In this document: in pieces, positions 7,224 to 8,590 of the stretch
Numbering within the stretch: position 1 is the stretch's first letter
Layout: each line of letters opens with the position of its first letter
Origin: an uncultured Bacteroidales bacterium
GTDB taxonomy: Bacteria > Bacteroidota > Bacteroidia > Bacteroidales > P3
Direction: 5' to 3'
Assembly (NCBI GenBank): GCA_947174375.1
Contig: CAMWIS010000068.1
Coordinates: forward strand, 1 to 8,590
DNA: 8,590 nucleotides
Notes under the pieces: generated by a model
The model's input: the letters and a program-made list of their open reading frames with translations, nothing else
Database searches by the model: none
What the model was told of the DNA's origin: nothing
Made by a program: the position numbers and the translations under genes

Positions 7224-8590
7224 ATGATAACCTTCCTGATTTGTCTCGTACTGTTGGTGGTGGCCTATTTCTTGTATGGCCGCTATTTGGAAAAGATCGT
7301 GGGAGCGGATTCAACCGCCGCCTGTCCGTCCCAAAGCTGTTTCGACGGCGTGGACTACGTGCCGCTGCCCAAATGGAAGACGTTTCTGATCCAGTTGCTC
7401 AACATCGCCGGGCTCGGCCCCATTTTCGGCGCGGTGCTCGGCGCCACCTACGGCCCCGTCGCGTTCCTGTGGATTACGTTCGGCGGCATCTTCCTCGGCG
7501 CGATGCACGACTATATATCGGGCATGATTTCGGTTAAGAACAAAGGCGTCAGCCTGCCGGAAATAACGGGCAAGTACCTCGGCAACGCCGTCCGTCAGGG
7601 GATGCGCGTGTTTACGGTGGTGTTGCTCGTGCTCGTGGGGGCCGTCTTCATGTTGGGCCCCGCCGGCATCCTCGGCAAGTTGACGGGCTTTACCGAACTG
7701 ACATTCGGCGGCTTCACGCTGCCCAAGTTCTGGGTTTGGGTTATCCTGATTTATTACATCATCGCCACGCTCTTGCCCGTCAACAAAATCATCGCCAAAA
7801 TCTATCCGCTGTTCGGCGCCGCGCTCATCTTCATGGCGCTCGGCATCTTCGGCGTACTGCTGTTCGGCGACTACAAAATACCGGAGCTGACGACCGTGGC
7901 CAATATGAAGAGCGACGCCGCCCGCTTCCCGATTATCCCCACGATGTTCATCACGATAGCCTGCGGTGCCATTTCGGGCTTCCACGCCACGCAGTCGCCG
8001 CTCATGGCGCGTTGCGTCAAGACGGAGCGGGAGGGACGGCCCGTTTTCTTCGGCGCCATGATCAGCGAGAGCATCATCGCGTTGATATGGGCGGCCGTGG
8101 CCATGGCGTTTTTCGGCAACGTGCACGGGCTCAACGACGCTTTGGCGGCGCACGGCAACGATGCCGCCTGGGCCGTGGACCATATCGCCAACTCCACGTT
8201 GGGGCGCATAGGCGGTTTGCTGGCCTTGCTCGGCGTGGTGGCGGCGCCCATCTCCACGGGCGATACGGCCTTCCGCAGTGCCCGCCTCATTGTGGCCGAC
8301 TTCATGGGTTTGGAACAGAAGCATATCTGTAAGCGTTTGTATATATCCGTGCCGCTGTTCGTGGCCGGTTTCGCGATTACGTTGATGCGGTTCGATGTGG
8401 TGTGGCGCTATTTCGCCTGGGCGAATCAGACGCTGGCCGTGCTGACGCTTTGGACGATTACGGTCTATCTATATACCGAACGCAAGCCGTTTTGGCTGGC
8501 CCTGTTGCCGGCCGTGTTCATGACGTTCATCACCAGCGACTATTTCTTCTCCTCCGGCGAGATGCTGAACCTGCCGCAGGGCGTTTCCCT
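7224..8590 (+). CDS. cstA: CstA-family carbon-starvation transporter, 3' end cut by the window
   Basis: ATG 7224 opens a frame without a stop to the window edge: 455 complete codons, nearly the roughly 480 residues I expect for short CstA proteins. It is an inner-membrane protein with about 12 hydrophobic segments, beginning FLICLVLLVVAYFLYG. Family motifs: DGVDYVPLPKWKTF (41-54), NIAGLGPIFGAVLGATYGP (60-78), GAMHDYISGM (92-101), GAISGFHATQSPLMARC (248-264), ISTGDTAFRSARL (343-355) and WRYFAWANQTLA (394-405). CstA and BtsT in E. coli import pyruvate and CstA is also linked to peptide uptake during carbon starvation; the substrate here is not known. The length suggests the short form, without the extra C-terminal region of E. 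coli CstA, but the end is unseen. No Shine-Dalgarno sequence precedes the ATG, only a C-rich stretch. The start is supported by the immediate first membrane helix. Confidence 0.94.
   Translation, partial: MITFLICLVLLVVAYFLYGRYLEKIVGADSTAACPSQSCFDGVDYVPLPKWKTFLIQLLNIAGLGPIFGAVLGATYGPVAFLWITFGGIFLGAMHDYISGMISVKNKGVSLPEITGKYLGNAVRQGMRVFTVVLLVLVGAVFMLGPAGILGKLTGFTELTFGGFTLPKFWVWVILIYYIIATLLPVNKIIAKIYPLFGAALIFMALGIFGVLLFGDYKIPELTTVANMKSDAARFPIIPTMFITIACGAISGFHATQSPLMARCVKTEREGRPVFFGAMISESIIALIWAAVAMAFFGNVHGLNDALAAHGNDAAWAVDHIANSTLGRIGGLLALLGVVAAPISTGDTAFRSARLIVADFMGLEQKHICKRLYISVPLFVAGFAITLMRFDVVWRYFAWANQTLAVLTLWTITVYLYTERKPFWLALLPAVFMTFITSDYFFSSGEMLNLPQGVS

Noticed and set aside
7311..8324. Antisense 337-codon frame and a + strand 198-codon frame (7736-8332) within cstA
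   Set aside because: Both are shadows of the CstA frame, which runs open from 7224 to the window end with family motifs throughout.

Overview
The window is GC-rich DNA (about 60% G+C by eye) from a Bacteroidota species, most likely a Bacteroidales member. Three things point there. One protein ends in a type IX secretion (T9SS) type A sorting domain, a system confined to this phylum. A membrane-anchored PASTA protein with no kinase domain lies beside an RluD-type pseudouridine synthase. Shine-Dalgarno sequences are weak or absent. I cannot name the genus from sequence alone.

Layout: six genes lie on the + strand and almost fill the window. (1) 1-2321 is polA, DNA polymerase I, cut at its 5' end inside the helix-hairpin-helix part of the 5' nuclease. 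(2) 2335-3123 is a single-pass membrane protein with two PASTA domains. (3) 3113-5221 is a secreted T9SS cargo protein of about 700 residues and unknown function, overlapping gene 2 by 11 bases. (4) 5229-6347 is an RluD-like 23S rRNA pseudouridine synthase. (5) 6378-7202 is an alpha/beta hydrolase with an intact catalytic triad. (6) From 7224 to the window end is a CstA-family carbon-starvation transporter, cut at its 3' end. Junctions are 13, -11, 7, 30 and 21 bases. No gap is large enough for an obvious terminator plus promoter, and no gene-free stretch of 300 bases exists. I see no tRNA, rRNA, CRISPR array, insertion sequence or attachment site.

How the genes relate: genes 2-4 look translationally linked and probably form one transcription unit, pairing envelope functions (PASTA protein, T9SS cargo) with ribosome modification. 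polA upstream could be cotranscribed. The hydrolase and the CstA transporter follow closely, but no pathway link to the others is visible.

This is mainly a housekeeping region and I do not see a clear new multi-gene system. The points most worth a second look are: a PolA whose proofreading domain has lost its metal-binding motifs, whose hairpin motif is atypical and which has a low-complexity linker; the uncharacterised T9SS cargo fixed between the PASTA and rluD genes; and an excess of TATATA runs in otherwise GC-rich coding DNA.
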